In this document: piece after piece, positions 13,907 through 26,103 of the stretch | How the letters are laid out: each line of letters begins with the position of its first letter | Numbering within the stretch: position 1 is the first letter of the stretch | Source: Calvatia gigantea | Taxonomy: Eukaryota > Basidiomycota > Agaricomycetes > Agaricales > Lycoperdaceae | Reading direction: 5' to 3' | Assembly: GCA_025093985.1 (NCBI GenBank) | Contig: JACAAK010000003.1 | Span: forward strand, 930,001-994,000 | DNA: 64,000 nucleotides | Made by a program: the position numbers and the translations under genes | The notes under the pieces: model-generated | The model's database searches: none | What the model was told of the DNA's origin: nothing | Seen by the model: the letters and a program-made list of their open reading frames with translations, nothing else

Positions 13907-16900
13907 ATGCCGTTAACCACCTCAACTCCCTTAGACCTCCTGGCGAAGACCAAACCCCACCTGAATGACAGTGATAATCCGAATCGGCCTTCTTTGGTGC
14001 AAAATCTGCATCAGATCGCTTTTCTCGCAGAGAGCTTTACAGAACAGCGCCCAAGGTCAACTGGTAGTTGGGGTAATCTCGCTGACAACCTTGATCAGGA
14101 AGGTTTGTTGGCGCTTTCCAGCCAATTATCTTTGTGCCTTATTAAATTTGCTTATGCTAACTCTATGATAACTACATATCCTTCAGGCGTTGATCTCTGG
14201 AACATCTCTGGTCTGATTCGCTTATTCCCGGCTGATAACCTGGTTCTGGTCGCTGCTCGTAAGCGGTCTCCCCGCCGAGGCATTCCTCTTTTGGGTGGGC
14301 TTCGGATGTTGAATACACTTTTTTAATCGTGCAGTTCGGCTTGCGGCGTTCCGTCTTATAGAATCAGGGCTAGAACTGAAGCCCAGCGTCGAGAGTAGGC
14401 GTTATTACAGCTCCTGGGGGTTCCAGGACGCCGTGTTGACACATGTGTTGTTCTAGCTCTTGTCCATATTTTGCGCATTGCTAGCAAGACAGGGAGCACT
14501 CTTTCGGGTATGTTCTTGATGATGACTATCTATGAAATCAGGGTTAATGCAACCATACGCAGAAAGCTGGAAAGAACAATGTGGCGGCGACCATTTTGAC
14601 GGCAGCAGCCAAGGTTAGATGTCCCCTTTGTTGGTCTAGATCGGCAAACAGTTTTCTGTTCATAGTACGAAGAGATCTTGAGGGGCATTGGCGATGACAA
14701 AATCCACCAGCAGTCCATTGCATGTGCTACAATCGTGTATTTCTCCAGTAGAATGGAAGCGGTAAGTATGGGCGTGGATCGGGTACATCACTACTGATGC
14801 CTCCCTTGCTTAGGCGTGGAAAGAAGGGAACTATACAGTGGCCGAGTACACGTTGCAGATGATTATGAGTGAATTTTTATACCTGACCCATCCGGATGAC
14901 GACTCATGCGGAATGCGCAGGTGATGATCACCGCCTTGCCCTTCTACCTCCTCACGACGTAAGCGTGCCCGAAATAATCCTGGGAAAACATGACAGCTGA
15001 ACGGCTACCGCCCCCCAGCAAATGCTTCTGATCCGTAAACTCTATCAAATAGGAAAATCCCTACTGAAAAGTCAGGAGCAGCGTGATGAAGTGAAAACAT
15101 CAAGTGCGGTAGATTGGCTGAGGAACGCTTTCAAGATAGCAGATCATCTGGAAGGAACGACAGCGCCAGACGTACAGGAACTGAGGGTATGTTTTAGAAC
15201 CTCTTTTCTTCCTGTTGTGCGCACTTACCGGGTTCGGTGCTCCAGGCGTCATTACTCAGAACACTGGGTGTGTCAATGAAGCCTGTTCCATCGTTTGTTC
15301 TGCTGATCTGATCTCGCTGCTGACCCGCACAGCCAGAGCCTACTTTCTAGATGGGGCTTATGATCAAGCCGAAGCTACATTAGACGAATTAATCCCATTC
15401 ATAGATTCCCCAAAAGTCCAAGTGAGTTCCCGGCCTCACTCGCACTTATTGAAATCAAATGGATGGCTGTTCAGGGATCTCCCGAATATCAAGACCTCCG
15501 ATGGCTCAGATTAGCCATTCTAAAGAGAAGAGCTGTAGGGGATAACGCCCTCCTTGATGGTTAGTAGATCTTTAGCCATTGTCCTTTTTTGCTCCAGATG
15601 ACTTGGTTCTACAGCATTCAAGTCAATAATAAATCGTCTAGAAATGTCGGAAACAGATATCACAGAGTCAGTTTCCAGAAGGCTGTCACCATGCACGTTC
15701 TGAGCCATGCCTACTCAGCATACTCCAAGAAATGAGAACTCTCACCTCTTTGTAGGTATTCTTACATCAACCATGGTCGGAGTTAGCAGAATGGTGACTT
15801 TCGTGTAATCATGTACACCTTCGACCACAGCCCGCTCGTTACCGCTGTCAATCAGCTCTGCTTGCAACGAGCCTTGCATTACCATGGAACGGGGTCTGAC
15901 AGTGTTGACCGATTACTCCTGTCTTTGATATTTCACTGTGCGAAGGATGATGACCACCTTCGTGGCATAAAGACACTCGACGCCGCATTCACATGTATGT
16001 GACCCTAGTTACTGAACTCTTCCCTGGCTAACTCCGTTCGGCGGTCCAAACAGCTGTTGTCGAAGCCGAGGTTGAACTCCGAAGCATCCCGACCACGGCG
16101 TGCCTCACGGTCCGTCTTTTGATCAACAGGAATGTGTTCGGGTTACTCATTCCAATTCGGCGGGTATAGCTGATTTGGCAGTATGGTGACCGTCATTATC
16201 AAGCAAGGAGATGGTCGGAAGCTGCGGATTGGTTCCTTGCCGGTACCCATCAGTTATTCAAAGACAAATCTTCTGCGACTTTTTCCAAATGTCTTCGAAA
16301 GGCCGCTCTATGTTACATAGAACAAAAAGAATACGCCAAGGCCTCCACGGTGATCCGCCGTTGTCCCACCAACGAAGCCGCGACAAACTATGTTATATTC
16401 TTGGCCGCTATATATCAAGGTGAGCTGCTTTAAGTTCTTACTTCGTCTGCTCAAAGGTGGCACGATCACGATCGCATCATGTGCATCCCACAGGACTGGA
16501 TGATGAAGGTTAGTTTTCATCTCATGCCCCAGATTGTCATGTGACCCATCCCACCATCTGGTAGCCACATTGGCAATCCGAAATATGCAGAAGGCCCCAG
16601 ATTTCGATAGGAAGATGCTCCTTCTTGCCACGCAAATATCACACAAACTAGAAACGAAACCGATACTACTTTCGGCCTTGGAAGCTCTTCTTAACACCCT
16701 CAAGGCCGGAGCGAATAACGAGGCAATAACGGAAGCAATGACGCTCATTCGTTGCATCATCAAGACAGCTTTGAAGCTCCTGCAAGAACCTGTTGCCAAT
16801 ATGTCCGTGTTGTTATTACCGCCGGTTAGGCGCTAATGTTTACGCCGTGATAGGCCCGTTCTGATGGAAACCGTGGTAAACCACTTTCGAACAGGTATGC

Positions 16901-18551
16901 ATCATTCGCACCTTCAGCATTTCTGAGTGGCTGACTGATGTTCGCTTATTACATTAAATTAAATTTAGCCAAGATCCTTACGGAAGCAGCGGTTGTACAG
17001 AAGACTTTTTTGTTAATCGCGAAAGACATCTCGTGGCTTTGGAGGACCGCCTATAATTGTGCTGTTCGGGGCTGTTCAGAGTGGACTGGCTCTGAAGAGC
17101 GCATCGCGGAGTTATTTGACATATCACGAGAAGTAAGCGTGGATGGTGTGCGATGACAGCGGATTGTTCCATCCCGACTGAGGCCCCATTGCATTTCTAG
17201 TTGCTGGAAGCCTGCTGTAAAGCTTCGCCAGCGGATATGGATTCTGAGGCCGCTCTGTACATCATAAACACATCGTTCGCCGCAGTATCTGCTCGAGGTA
17301 TTTCAGTTTCACTAGCAACATGTTCCGGGTGTTCCTTACCCTTCCCTTCGCCGAGTCTTCTTGGCCCGTGGGACAATCGAAGGGGGCGGAATAGTTGATG
17401 TGCGAACAGCGGTCTATTTTCGACATTCGTCCGATTCTTACTATTTGGTCTCCATGCAGCGGGAAAAGTTGCGCTCCATCGCCGCGGAAATCACCACATC
17501 CAAGAACAGAATAGATGAAATCACTGGTAGGAACAAGGTAACAGAAGATACTGATGTTGCTCACGTCCAACACCTTGTCCACACGCTTCGTGTGTTTGAG
17601 ACGGATTTTCTTGTCCAACTCAAGGATTGGGATCGAGTTTCGGCCGTTGTTGCGGTATATTTGTGGATATCTTTCCACATGACGTGGCTGTAATTTGCTT
17701 TGTTGGTAGGAAATCGTCGAATCGGGGCCCATGGCCATTGCTACCTATGAGGCGATCGCTGATATCCTGGTGTGTTGGTTCCCAACCCGGCAGTCATTTC
17801 TCTGCCTCACATTTGACAGTGGTCCGATAGGGGGTCACCTGTAAACGGTGGGCCGGTGTTTCTTTTTGTCCAACCCATTCACTCGCAGGTTCGGCGGCTC
17901 ATCCGCGACTCGCCAGTTTTATACACAAGCTTAGAGGTTATCTTTACTGCTACTGGGGCCCTGTGGATGCTCAGTTCCTCATTTCAGAAAATATTATTTG
18001 CAAGTCTCCGGCATGATTCCATTTCACCCGAGAAATTCGCTCGGTGGCTTCGTGGATTGTGTACTATCGGTCTCGCTCGGAATACTTCTAGCGATCGACT
18101 TAAGGCGATTGGTCACGTTGAACAAGCACTCATGGTACTAGAGCATCACCACGAAGGCGACGAGGTCCGACTTGGGTCCCTCTAATCTCTAATACCTGTG
18201 CTGGTACTTATTACGCGATGGCTCCGGAACAGTCTTATCCCATGGACGAACGCCAATGGCTACTGGCCACTGCATACAACACTGGAATGGAATGCTTACA
18301 GTCTGTCTTTCCCCATGCACAACGCGGCTTCATTCATCGGGTCCTATCTAGTGCATCTCTGTTTGATGAGGCGAAGCGTTGGTTCGAGGCAGCCACCATG
18401 ATTTGTCGGTTCGTTCCTGAAGGGAGGGACCGCGCGGAGAAGGTGCGTCTATAACTTGTTATGGCACATCCATGGATGTGCTTATCCTGTCCAGATTTCA
18501 GAATCGTATACGCAGCTACTCGCTCGTTATCAGCCCGATAAGTTTAATTAA
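13907..18551 (+). CDS. SPO22: Meiosis protein Spo22/Zip4-like
   Basis: TPR-like helical scaffold of the Spo22/Zip4/TEX11 family, which acts in meiosis at synapsis-initiation sites and in crossover control in the nucleus. Many short exons rejoin to family-like sequence: NLHQIAFLAESFTEQRPR and DNLDQEG, intron 14103-14186, then VDLWNISGLIRL; later LRLAAFRLIESGLELKPS, ILRIASKTGSTLS, WKEGNYTVAEYTLQM, RTARAYFLDGAYDQAEATL, ALIEIKWMAVQGSPEYQDLR, YGDRHYQARRWSEAADWFL, CYIEQKEYAKASTVIRRCP, and a last exon ending YTQLLARYQPDKFN before the TAA at 18549-18551. About twenty introns fit GT-AG. The start at 13907 is the ATG nearest the first conserved block; an ATG at 13862 is an alternative. Frame continuity fails by one base near 14565 (AAA), 15420 and 16515, and one acceptor (15190-15340) is unclear. 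Base errors or early decay could explain this. Confidence 0.85.
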
Positions 18552-18699
18552 AACAATAATCAACTCTAGGGAGCACCATTCCAGCTTCTTCTCATCCCCT
18601 TCTATCCTCGCTTGGCTGCCGATTCCTTTACTATATTTACAACCTCTCTTGTTACTAGTCTGGGATTCGCTCCCTACCAGTGTCGTTATTAATGCATAA

Positions 18700-19021
18700 A
18701 TAATCCATTTCTGCCTCGATTGCAAGGGTTCCATAGCTTTCGCTGGTTTGGGCTATGCCCCTTCTGACGATGGCTACAATGGTTCAATACCAGGGATGAC
18801 GAAACGATGGCCTAGGAGAAGCCGATATTTTTTGGGACCCTTTTGAGACTATTAGATGGATGGCCGATATCATCAATGAAGAATTTGTTTGGTTAGAACC
18901 ACCACCTAGCTCAGTTAAGCCACCCCACCCGTTTTCCGAGGATCTATAGCAGAATATTCTCAAAGAGGCGTTTCAAGACCAACATACTGTCCCGCAAATC
19001 AGGAGTCGCCGAATTCCCTAA
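18700..19021 (+). pseudogene. Decayed 3' end of an unknown gene
   Basis: A clearly coding-like frame reads EADIFWDPFETIRWMADII then EEFVWLEPPPSSVKPPHPF. It meets TAG at 18947-18949, yet continues in the same frame as QNILKEAFQDQHTVP to a TAA at 19019-19021. The upstream part (WFNTRDDETM) is one base out of frame. The pattern fits an inactivated gene end with one nonsense and one frameshift change. The family is not recognised, and the 5' part is not visible, although hydrophobic reading frames at 18560-18690 could belong to it. Confidence 0.4.
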
Positions 19022-20069
19022 TTAAAATATTCCTTTGATGTGATGGGAGCGATTTTGTGGTGCTTAAGTTTGTGGTTAGTGACACTATTACGACGGTTTC
19101 ATATTCTATACCATGATTTTTCTTGGTCCGGCTTTAGATCGTTGGCTGCCCTTTTCATTTCAAAGAATCAATTTCTATATCTCCTGCAACGCCCGTCATC
19201 TATGGTTGAACGTTGACGTTGAACGTTGGGATTGAGCTCTCACCCGATTAATCTTAACGCATTATTTGCTGTGGCAGTCGTTTGTGCGATTGAGGACTCT
19301 TGAGTTGGGGCTTCAAATGCAAACTCGTTATATCCTTCGCCCCCCCTCTTCCTCCAGTTGCCTCTGACAAAGTAGAATTTTGTTGAGGTTAAGTCACCTC
19401 GTAGCCGAGTACCGTTCTGGGCGGCATCGCTTTCGGGCCATCGGTGATGTATATGGATTGTTCCACTCTTGCGCTCGAGCTGGACTTCCCGAGTTCGCCT
19501 TATGTGCATTGAACGGAAATTTGGCCAGATACATGATGATAAAGGTCTTTACGGGTACGTGCTGCGTAGAATTCAAAGGAAGCAACTGCGCACCACAAGG
19601 ACCCTCAAAGTCCTAATACCCTCGATCCCCCCATGCAAAAGTGCATTCCTCCCTGCAACACTTCTTGAAGGTGGTTCGGCGAGTTTTAGGGTGACTCTCA
19701 GCCGCCAACTTTGGGTCGGCACGCACAATTTAACAATGGGATTACCCGAAGTTGGCACAGTACACAGAACCACCCGTTGTCTATGGCCCAAAATATAGCA
19801 GTTGAAATTGTGGTTTCTGGGAACGGCGGTGGTATGCCACCATATGTTTATGGACATTCCCGGAGGCGCTCACTTTCTCCGACCTTCAGGAAATGGTGGT
19901 ATAAAGTTGTCTGAAGTTTGAGGCTCATACCCTCAAATTTCTATCGCAATTAGTGTGCGGTGTGAAGGGGGGGCATTTACGTGACAAGGTGCCGTGCTGG
20001 CAAGTAGCGGACCCCATGCATCATGTCCTGTACGCTAGGCGCCTACATTGCCTTCCTTATTTTACCACC
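19022..20069. other. Intergenic, nothing recognised
   Basis: Short frames on both strands, with no domain, repeat or splice pattern I can support. The right end is the upstream region of the first NACHT copy. Confidence 0.4.
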
Positions 20070-21974
20070 ATGTAGTTTTTCTTTGGTGCCCGCGACTCTG
20101 TGGCGGTCAGGCCTCAAATAATCACTCACATATCTGTCGGGCCAAAGGGCTCAGGTTAATGGATGGTTTCTCATCTGTGCACTTGCCTACGAATCCCAAC
20201 CCCAGGTCTCAAAATGCCCCTCAAGGCTTCCATCCTAGGTGCTAGTCATAATTCTTCAGATCGCTACCCTCCTCCTCTCTGCCATCCCGGAACGCGGCGC
20301 GACTTCATCGAAAGACTTACCAAATGGGGCCTGAATGTTGATAACCACCCCGATCACGTTGCGTGGTTGAAGGGCCCGGCCGGTGTAGGAAAGTCGACCG
20401 TTGCACAGTCGTGTGCTAAGGCCTTGAAGGAGAAACTGGGCCCAAGCTTCTTCTTTTCCCGACCCAACCATCGGGATGACCCTGACCGCTTTTTCACCTC
20501 CATTGCCCACCAGCTTGCTGTCAAACAGCCAGTTCCATGACCTGTTTGTCGCTCCGCTTCGCCAATATAACATCAAGGAAGAGATTGGTGAACGGGTTAT
20601 TCTTGCGGATGGACTTGATGAGTGCGCGAGCATAGAAGCGCAAGTGGACATTATCAAGACAGTTGCGGAGTCTTGCCGAGTAGGAACCACACCTTTCCTT
20701 TGGATTTTCCTCAGCCGTCTTGAACCTCATAGTGTTGCCACATTCGCTCTCCCAGATGTCAAGTCTGTATCTCTTGAAATCGACCTTCCCGTATCTCGGA
20801 AATTGACAGCAAAATTCTGCTGTATCTGGCGGACAGTTTCAAGGTGATTGGACGCAAGCACGGTCTTGGATTACCATGGCCTTCCGAAGGAGATGTTTGG
20901 ACCCTTGTCGACTTCTCCGCTGGTTTGTTTGCCTGTGCTCATGCTGTAGTCCGGTTTGTTGGGGCAGACGATCCGGCAGGGCCTGAGGGTCAACTCGACG
21001 CCGTCCTCCATTTTGCACAAAATTTAATTACCAAAGGCCATACTCACCCCCTTTCGGGGTTAAATGGCTTTTACACCCCCATCATGAAGGTATACCCCCA
21101 CGATGCTCCAGGCTGTGCAACGGCCCCTCTTGCTAACGCGGGTATCCGAGAGTTACCATGCATGGAACTATGCCACCCTGTTGGGTTTATCCGAATCACA
21201 ATTTCGAAATGTGTATCGGTATCTCCATTCCGTTATGACGCTCAGAATAAATGACGGCCTCCGGATCGCATTTTATCACGCGTCCTTCATGGACTTCCTT
21301 GAGGTCCAAGGGCTTCTGCATATGGTCGGACTGCGAGGCTGGAACACTATTGAATAAGATAATGCGGCAGTTGGATCAGATCCAAGCTGACCGTGATGAT
21401 GCCCCAGGTGAGTAATGCATTCTTCGCTGGTTTTAAGTCCTGAACACCGTATGATCAGGTGGGTATATTCCTCGGCTCAAAGTCACTTGGTCGACGCAGG
21501 ACGAGGATCGATGGCTTTACTATGAGTGTTTGACCTATACCTTTTGGAAGCTCCTCCGTTTCACCGATCTCAGTCACGACACACAAAGACTCCGTGCTTT
21601 GACAGGCTTCGACTTCAGAAAAGTTTGCATTCAACGGCACCGCGCGACTCTACGGTGGGGCCTCACGCCCGCGGATATAGGCCCGCTAAGGCAGAATGTA
21701 AGAAACTTTCGGTTACGCGATGCGCAGGCCTCCACTTACCTGACCTATCATAGCTCCATTGTCAACCCCAATTGCTTCGTCCCTGTGTTTTAGGAACGCA
21801 CTTCAATCTTTTCCGTTCCTTGCTAATGCCGAATATTATTACACGGTAGGCCTTGGAAAGAAGGGGGCTCGGTTAAGGGTTACTTCCTCTTATAACCTTT
21901 CAGTTCGCCCTTACTCATCGCGGCTTGTTGAAAAGCTTATGAAACAGTTATACGAGGTATGTAAGGTCAATTGA
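20070..21974 (+). pseudogene. NACHT NLR-like protein copy 1 (NLR1), decayed
   Basis: STAND-type NTPase remnant. The start region mirrors the sister copies but reads ATG followed at once by TAG (20073-20075). After the first intron (acceptor near 20205) the frame carries GASHNSSDRYPPPLCHPGTR, Walker A (GPAGVGKST), SFFFSRPNHRDDPDRFF and SIAHQLAVKQ. About 30 codons present in other copies are then missing before QFHDLFVAP. Walker B (ILADGLDECAS) follows, then WIFLSRLEP, and after another frame break GLFACAHAVVRFVGADDP. The post-NACHT part reads FYHASFMDFLE, RLRALTGFDFRKVC and the family tail (RPYSSRLVEKLMKQLYEV). Nonsense, deletion and several frameshifts make it non-functional as read. The family probably senses non-self or damage, by analogy with fungal NLRs; that role is inference. 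Confidence 0.8.
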
Positions 21975-23121
21975 CCACCGGCGCGAAATCAACCTCACTT
22001 TCTAGAACTCCACAAAACCTAACATGACTTGATAGATATGTTATCATATACAATGCCCCACTCGTTTCATTTTGACGGTCTCAGTAAGTGCTTTATCCTT
22101 GGATATATAAGTGTGGTATGATATCCGTGTGTACATGTAAACATCTTAATGGCTACACGTAGCGCATTGTATCATGAACACCGACAACGTACCGGTGTAT
22201 TCCGCACAACGCTTCCATACCGTCAGCCAAGCAGAGAGTAGAGTGCAGAAATCACCAGTGGCATGACACCTGGTCTTATCCAAGGATGAAGTCAGTATCC
22301 GTGATTGGTACTGATTGCACGCAAGGCGGATTTACGGCCAATTCGCGTTGCCAACGCCTCATATCACACACATCCAGTCACCTGCCTCCCCCGAGCATAT
22401 CCTACACCGTCACCAGCAAGACACTCTTCCGGGCGTTATCACACTTCCCTGATAACCCTCAAGTGCAACGGGCGATCTTCCATTAAGACAAAAGGATATG
22501 GGCGGGATCGGGTATATGTCTCCCTGGTTATTGATGCTCTGTTGTGAAATGAAGGTTGGTGTTGCAACTAAACGGTGAATAAACCCGTGCACTGTTTCCG
22601 ACCCCGATTTTCAGAACAGCCCGCTTTGTAAATAGGGACGTGATCCTGTACATCCATCATATCCTTTCCACCACACGAAATAAGACACGCACTCACAGAT
22701 GCCGATTCTCTCCCTCTCGCTCGCCCTCCGGCCAAAAATACCCCTACATTTGCTCCTTTCCCCCCCACCCTCTCCAACTTCTGCCTCGGCCCCAACGCTT
22801 TATCCAACCACCGTAAGCTTATCTCCCCGCCTTGAAACTTAGGAAACTGGACACGAATTCCAACCTCACTGGGCTTCTCAACGACGACGCAAATCTTACT
22901 ACCCTTCCTTGGTGTTCCGTCCCCCACATGTTCAATGATCATATAAGCATGGAGGATATGCTGCCAACAACTATTGCAAGGTTAGTGGGGTCAACGCGTC
23001 CAACCTAGACTTATATTTTGAGCGCTGACTATTTGATGTGCGGAATCATATAGTCTGCTAAGTGACGTGTCTCATCGTATACTGGGTGCGCCTTCTTACT
23101 TCTCCTTCATTCACCGCCACC
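21975..23121. other. Intergenic between NLR1 and NLR2
   Basis: No repeat or RNA gene is evident. The only frame with some coding character is on the minus strand (22568-22942, listed separately). The last part lies directly upstream of the NLR2 start. Confidence 0.4.
22568..22942 (-). CDS. Hypothetical protein, 124 aa
   Basis: A frame with an ATG start encodes 124 residues beginning MIIEHVGDGTPRKGS. It contains ICVVVEKPSEVGIRVQFPKF, a pattern of alternating hydrophobic residues compatible with beta strands, then a Gly/Arg-rich stretch. I recognise no family and see no flanking splice sites or promoter features. It stands apart from most frames here because its first half looks like folded protein. 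It could be an orphan gene, an exon of a decayed gene, or chance. Confidence 0.22.
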   Translation of the reverse strand: MIIEHVGDGTPRKGSKICVVVEKPSEVGIRVQFPKFQGGEISLRWLDKALGPRQKLERVGGKGANVGVFLAGGRARGRESASVSACLISCGGKDMMDVQDHVPIYKAGCSENRGRKQCTGLFTV

Positions 23122-24999
23122 ATGTCGTTTCTCGCTGGCGCTATCAATGCCATTGTAAGAGACTCTCAGCTCATCAGCAAGGTGCCCGATAGATCCAAAG
23201 GAACGAGTACACGAAGCAGTTCGCCTATCAACCTCATTACCAGGTCTTAAAAAGCTTTTAAGGCCTCCGTCCCAGAAGCCAATCACAATTTCTCAGAGCG
23301 CTATCCTCCCGCATATCACCTGGAAACTGGCAAGACTACAACAAAGGCCCACACAGTGGAGCCTAAATACTGACAACTACGTGGACTTCATTATAGGGCC
23401 AAAATATCCTGTTGGAAAGTCAGCCATGAACCCAGAGAAACTTGGTGCGAGCTTCTCATTTCGACCTAATCGCCAAGTCAACCGCTTTTTAACCTCTTTT
23501 CCCTACCAACTTGCTGTCAAACGCAATGTGTGTGGCACTTATCTGGATTGTGAGATAAGTCGTGATTCTACGCTTATAAAAAGTCGCTACCACACCAATT
23601 TCACCACCTAGTCGCCGACCCGTTCACTCGTCAGCGAAGCGGTCGATGAAGGGGTCATTGTTGATGGGTTGGATGAATGTGCTTCCCAAAAGGTACGAGT
23701 TGACATGATTAGGATCGTTGCAGAATCTATTCAAACGGAAAACGCTCCCTTCGAGTCGCCTCGAGCCCAAGGTCGTAACGACATTAAAATTATTGGACGC
23801 CAAGTCCCCCAACGAATCGACCTCCCTGTATTGCGGGAGACTGACAAAGAGACTCTGCGCTATCTGACAGACAAGCTCCAGGATATCGGGTGTGCGTCAT
23901 CTCACCCTGCCATGGTTATCCGAGGCGGAAGTTTGAACCCCTGTTGACTTCTCTGCTGGGTTGTACCTGTGAGCTTGCCATCATTCACTTTGTTGGCGCA
24001 GAGGGCACGGCTGGGCATGTGGAATTATTACGTGCGGTTCTTCAGTTAGCGAAGCGGTCGGCAACATAGAGTTCTAACATTCTGTTGGCAATGGACGAGC
24101 GTTACAACTCCGTCATAGAGCGTGTGCCCGCTGCAAAAGGCTACAATGCTCCAGACCGTGCAATGAATTTTCTTGACGACGTGATTTTCGCATATGAATG
24201 TGCTAGCTTAGCAGGCCTATCCTAAATTACAGTTGCGAAGTGCTTGTCTGTGTCTCCACTCTGTTATGTCAGTTGACGCAGATGCAAATTACAGATCCCG
24301 GATCGCATTTAACCATGCTCCCTTCATGAACTTTTTCGAAGATCCCTGCCAGGTTTGGCCGCTTCTGCATATGGTCAGGTTGTGCAGTAGCACTGCTAGA
24401 GGAAATTCTTTGCCACTTGGATCAGGCTTTTGTCGGACGGTGAGTAAGGCCTTGCTTGCTCACCCAGGATTCCCCCGACCTGTCACATTTGTCAGGCTCC
24501 TACCTTCCTCGGTTTAACCTCACTTGGTCGAGAGCTCGTAGGAGTCATCGGAGTTGCTGTGTCGGTCACCTAGGGAACTTTTTCAAAATTCTTTGTTCTG
24601 CTAATCTCGATGATGACGCACACCTCGCGTTTTGATAAACTCGGGCGTCAGAAAATCGGCTTTTCTTTTTGTCACCTCACACCTAACGAAGTAAAGTTAC
24701 TGTTGCAGAATGTAAGGGATTTCGACGGTATGCGCTCATCCCAGCTGACACCTAATTTAGCTGTGTTCCGGTTGAAGTGGCTCCTTTTGTGCTTCCCCCG
24801 GAACTGGTGAGGATCATTGTCAAACTCCGGGTATCGTTTCTGTACAGCCGGCCATAGAAAGGAGACGGCGCTGCTGCAGCTAGCGACACTTTGGGAGCTC
24901 TGCGGGCGATATGAAACTCGGTTTGGCCATACTCACCTCGGCCTTCCAAGAAGTAGAAGAGACGATGATACTTACGAGGTACGCAACATCAAGCGATGA
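23122..24999 (+). pseudogene. NACHT NLR-like protein copy 2 (NLR2), strongly decayed
   Basis: The most degraded long copy. The N-terminal exon is readable (MSFLAGAINAIVRDSQLISK, then VPDRSKG). After that only islands can be aligned: NHNFSERYPP, a damaged Walker A region, ASFSFRPNRQVNRFLTSFPYQLAV, a trace of the Walker B segment (VDGLDECAS across frames near 23660-23680), FVGAEGTAGHVELLRAVLQLAKRS, HAPFMNFFEDP and the tail near 24900 (HTHLGLPR). Stops and frameshifts occur throughout, and the key P-loop lysine context is lost. A final short exon homologous to that of NLR4 seems to follow a donor at about 24980. It is clearly the same family and orientation as NLR1 and NLR4. Confidence 0.7.
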
Positions 25000-25299
25000 G
25001 CCACGCAAGACTAACGAGGTTTGCTAGGAATAAAAATGACCCAAGAAAACGTCATCGATTCGAGTGGATTGTTGGTGCAGATGGAGTAGTGTTGGGGCGC
25101 TGAGGCAGCGACGACCGTAAGGGGCGACGCCAAACGTGCCTTCGATGCACAGTTGAGATTATAGTGGACCGCTCGTGGTAAACCCGGGCTCAAGTATCAT
25201 TTACCGTTTTGTTTTCATCCTCGAGGCCATCGCCCTTCATAGTGTACAATATTTCCTGCTTTCTTCAGAGCCCTTCATTCTATTACATGAATTGTTTCC

Positions 25300-25680
25300 G
25301 TTGACAAAGTCAACAGGTCGTGTACTGAAAGGCGCCACTTTCGAGGCCTTCAGTAACCAATGTGATCCACAGCTCGACCCCCATCAATTCTGGGCTTTCC
25401 AACCATATCAACTTGTGATTCGGGTCCTATGCTCTGGATGGGTCCCAGTCTTGTCAAGCAGGCACTCAATCACCAGTTCCAGCGGCTCACAGATCAGTGA
25501 GGGGATCATCAACGCACCAACGTCAATGAGCTGGGTGAGTATGCTTTCCTAGGGGCACGAGTTGACATCGTCAAGATTGCTGCTGAAACCGTTCAAGCGG
25601 GCATCACACCATTTCTTCCTCAGCCGTCTCAATCTCAAGATCGTTACGAACAAAGTGAATAACCGTACTTGAATTGCCTA
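25300..25680 (+). pseudogene. NACHT fragment (NLR3)
   Basis: A short relic of the same NACHT family. One frame gives PSLVKQALNHQFQRLTDQ, equivalent to the segment just before Walker B in intact copies, then after a stop and a shift RVDIVKIAAETVQAGITPF and SRLNLKIVTN, which follow Walker B in the others. The Walker B motif itself is not readable. No N-terminal or C-terminal parts are seen. The upstream part (25300-25430) is weakly similar to the region preceding this segment. Confidence 0.6.
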
Positions 25681-25969
25681 GCATCAAGGCCGTGTTGACC
25701 GCGGGTTAAGAATTGTGCAAAAAGAGGGAAGAGTGTGTGTTTCATTCTCAATGGACTGGGAACGGCAGGTTCTAGCCAGTAATGTACAGAGAAATGTCAG
25801 GAGTCAAAATATGTTGAACCAACAACGGCACAATGCGGAAAGTTCCATCTACAAAAATTCCTTCATAACATTGTACTCTCACACGCCGCCCTACAGAAAA
25901 ACCCTTGTTGCTCCTCACGTGGATTTCCGATAATGTCGAATTCCTGTCCGTAGGGAACGCCATTATTCT
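25681..25969. other. Short gap between NLR3 and hairpin
   Basis: No supported gene or repeat. Confidence 0.3.
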
Positions 25970-26103
25970 GACAAGAAACCAATCAGACTCGGTACCAGTC
26001 ACCGATCGTACCAACGAGCCGAGAAATTTCCTTATATAGTAATTATTTCGGCTCGTTGGTACTATCGGTGACTGGTACCGAGCCTGATTGGTTTCTTGTG
26101 TCT
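25970..26103. repeat. Long imperfect inverted repeat (hairpin)
   Basis: Left arm about 25970-26027 and right arm about 26045-26103 are near-perfect reverse complements (both contain CGGTACCAGTCACCGAT or its complement, and ACGAGCCGA or its complement), around an AT-rich loop of under 20 bases. Only a few mismatches and a one- or two-base length difference interrupt the roughly 57-bp stem. There is no coding capacity and no obvious target-site duplication. It could be a foldback/MITE-type element or the scar of an inverted duplication; transcribed, it would make a short double-stranded RNA. Confidence 0.85.
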
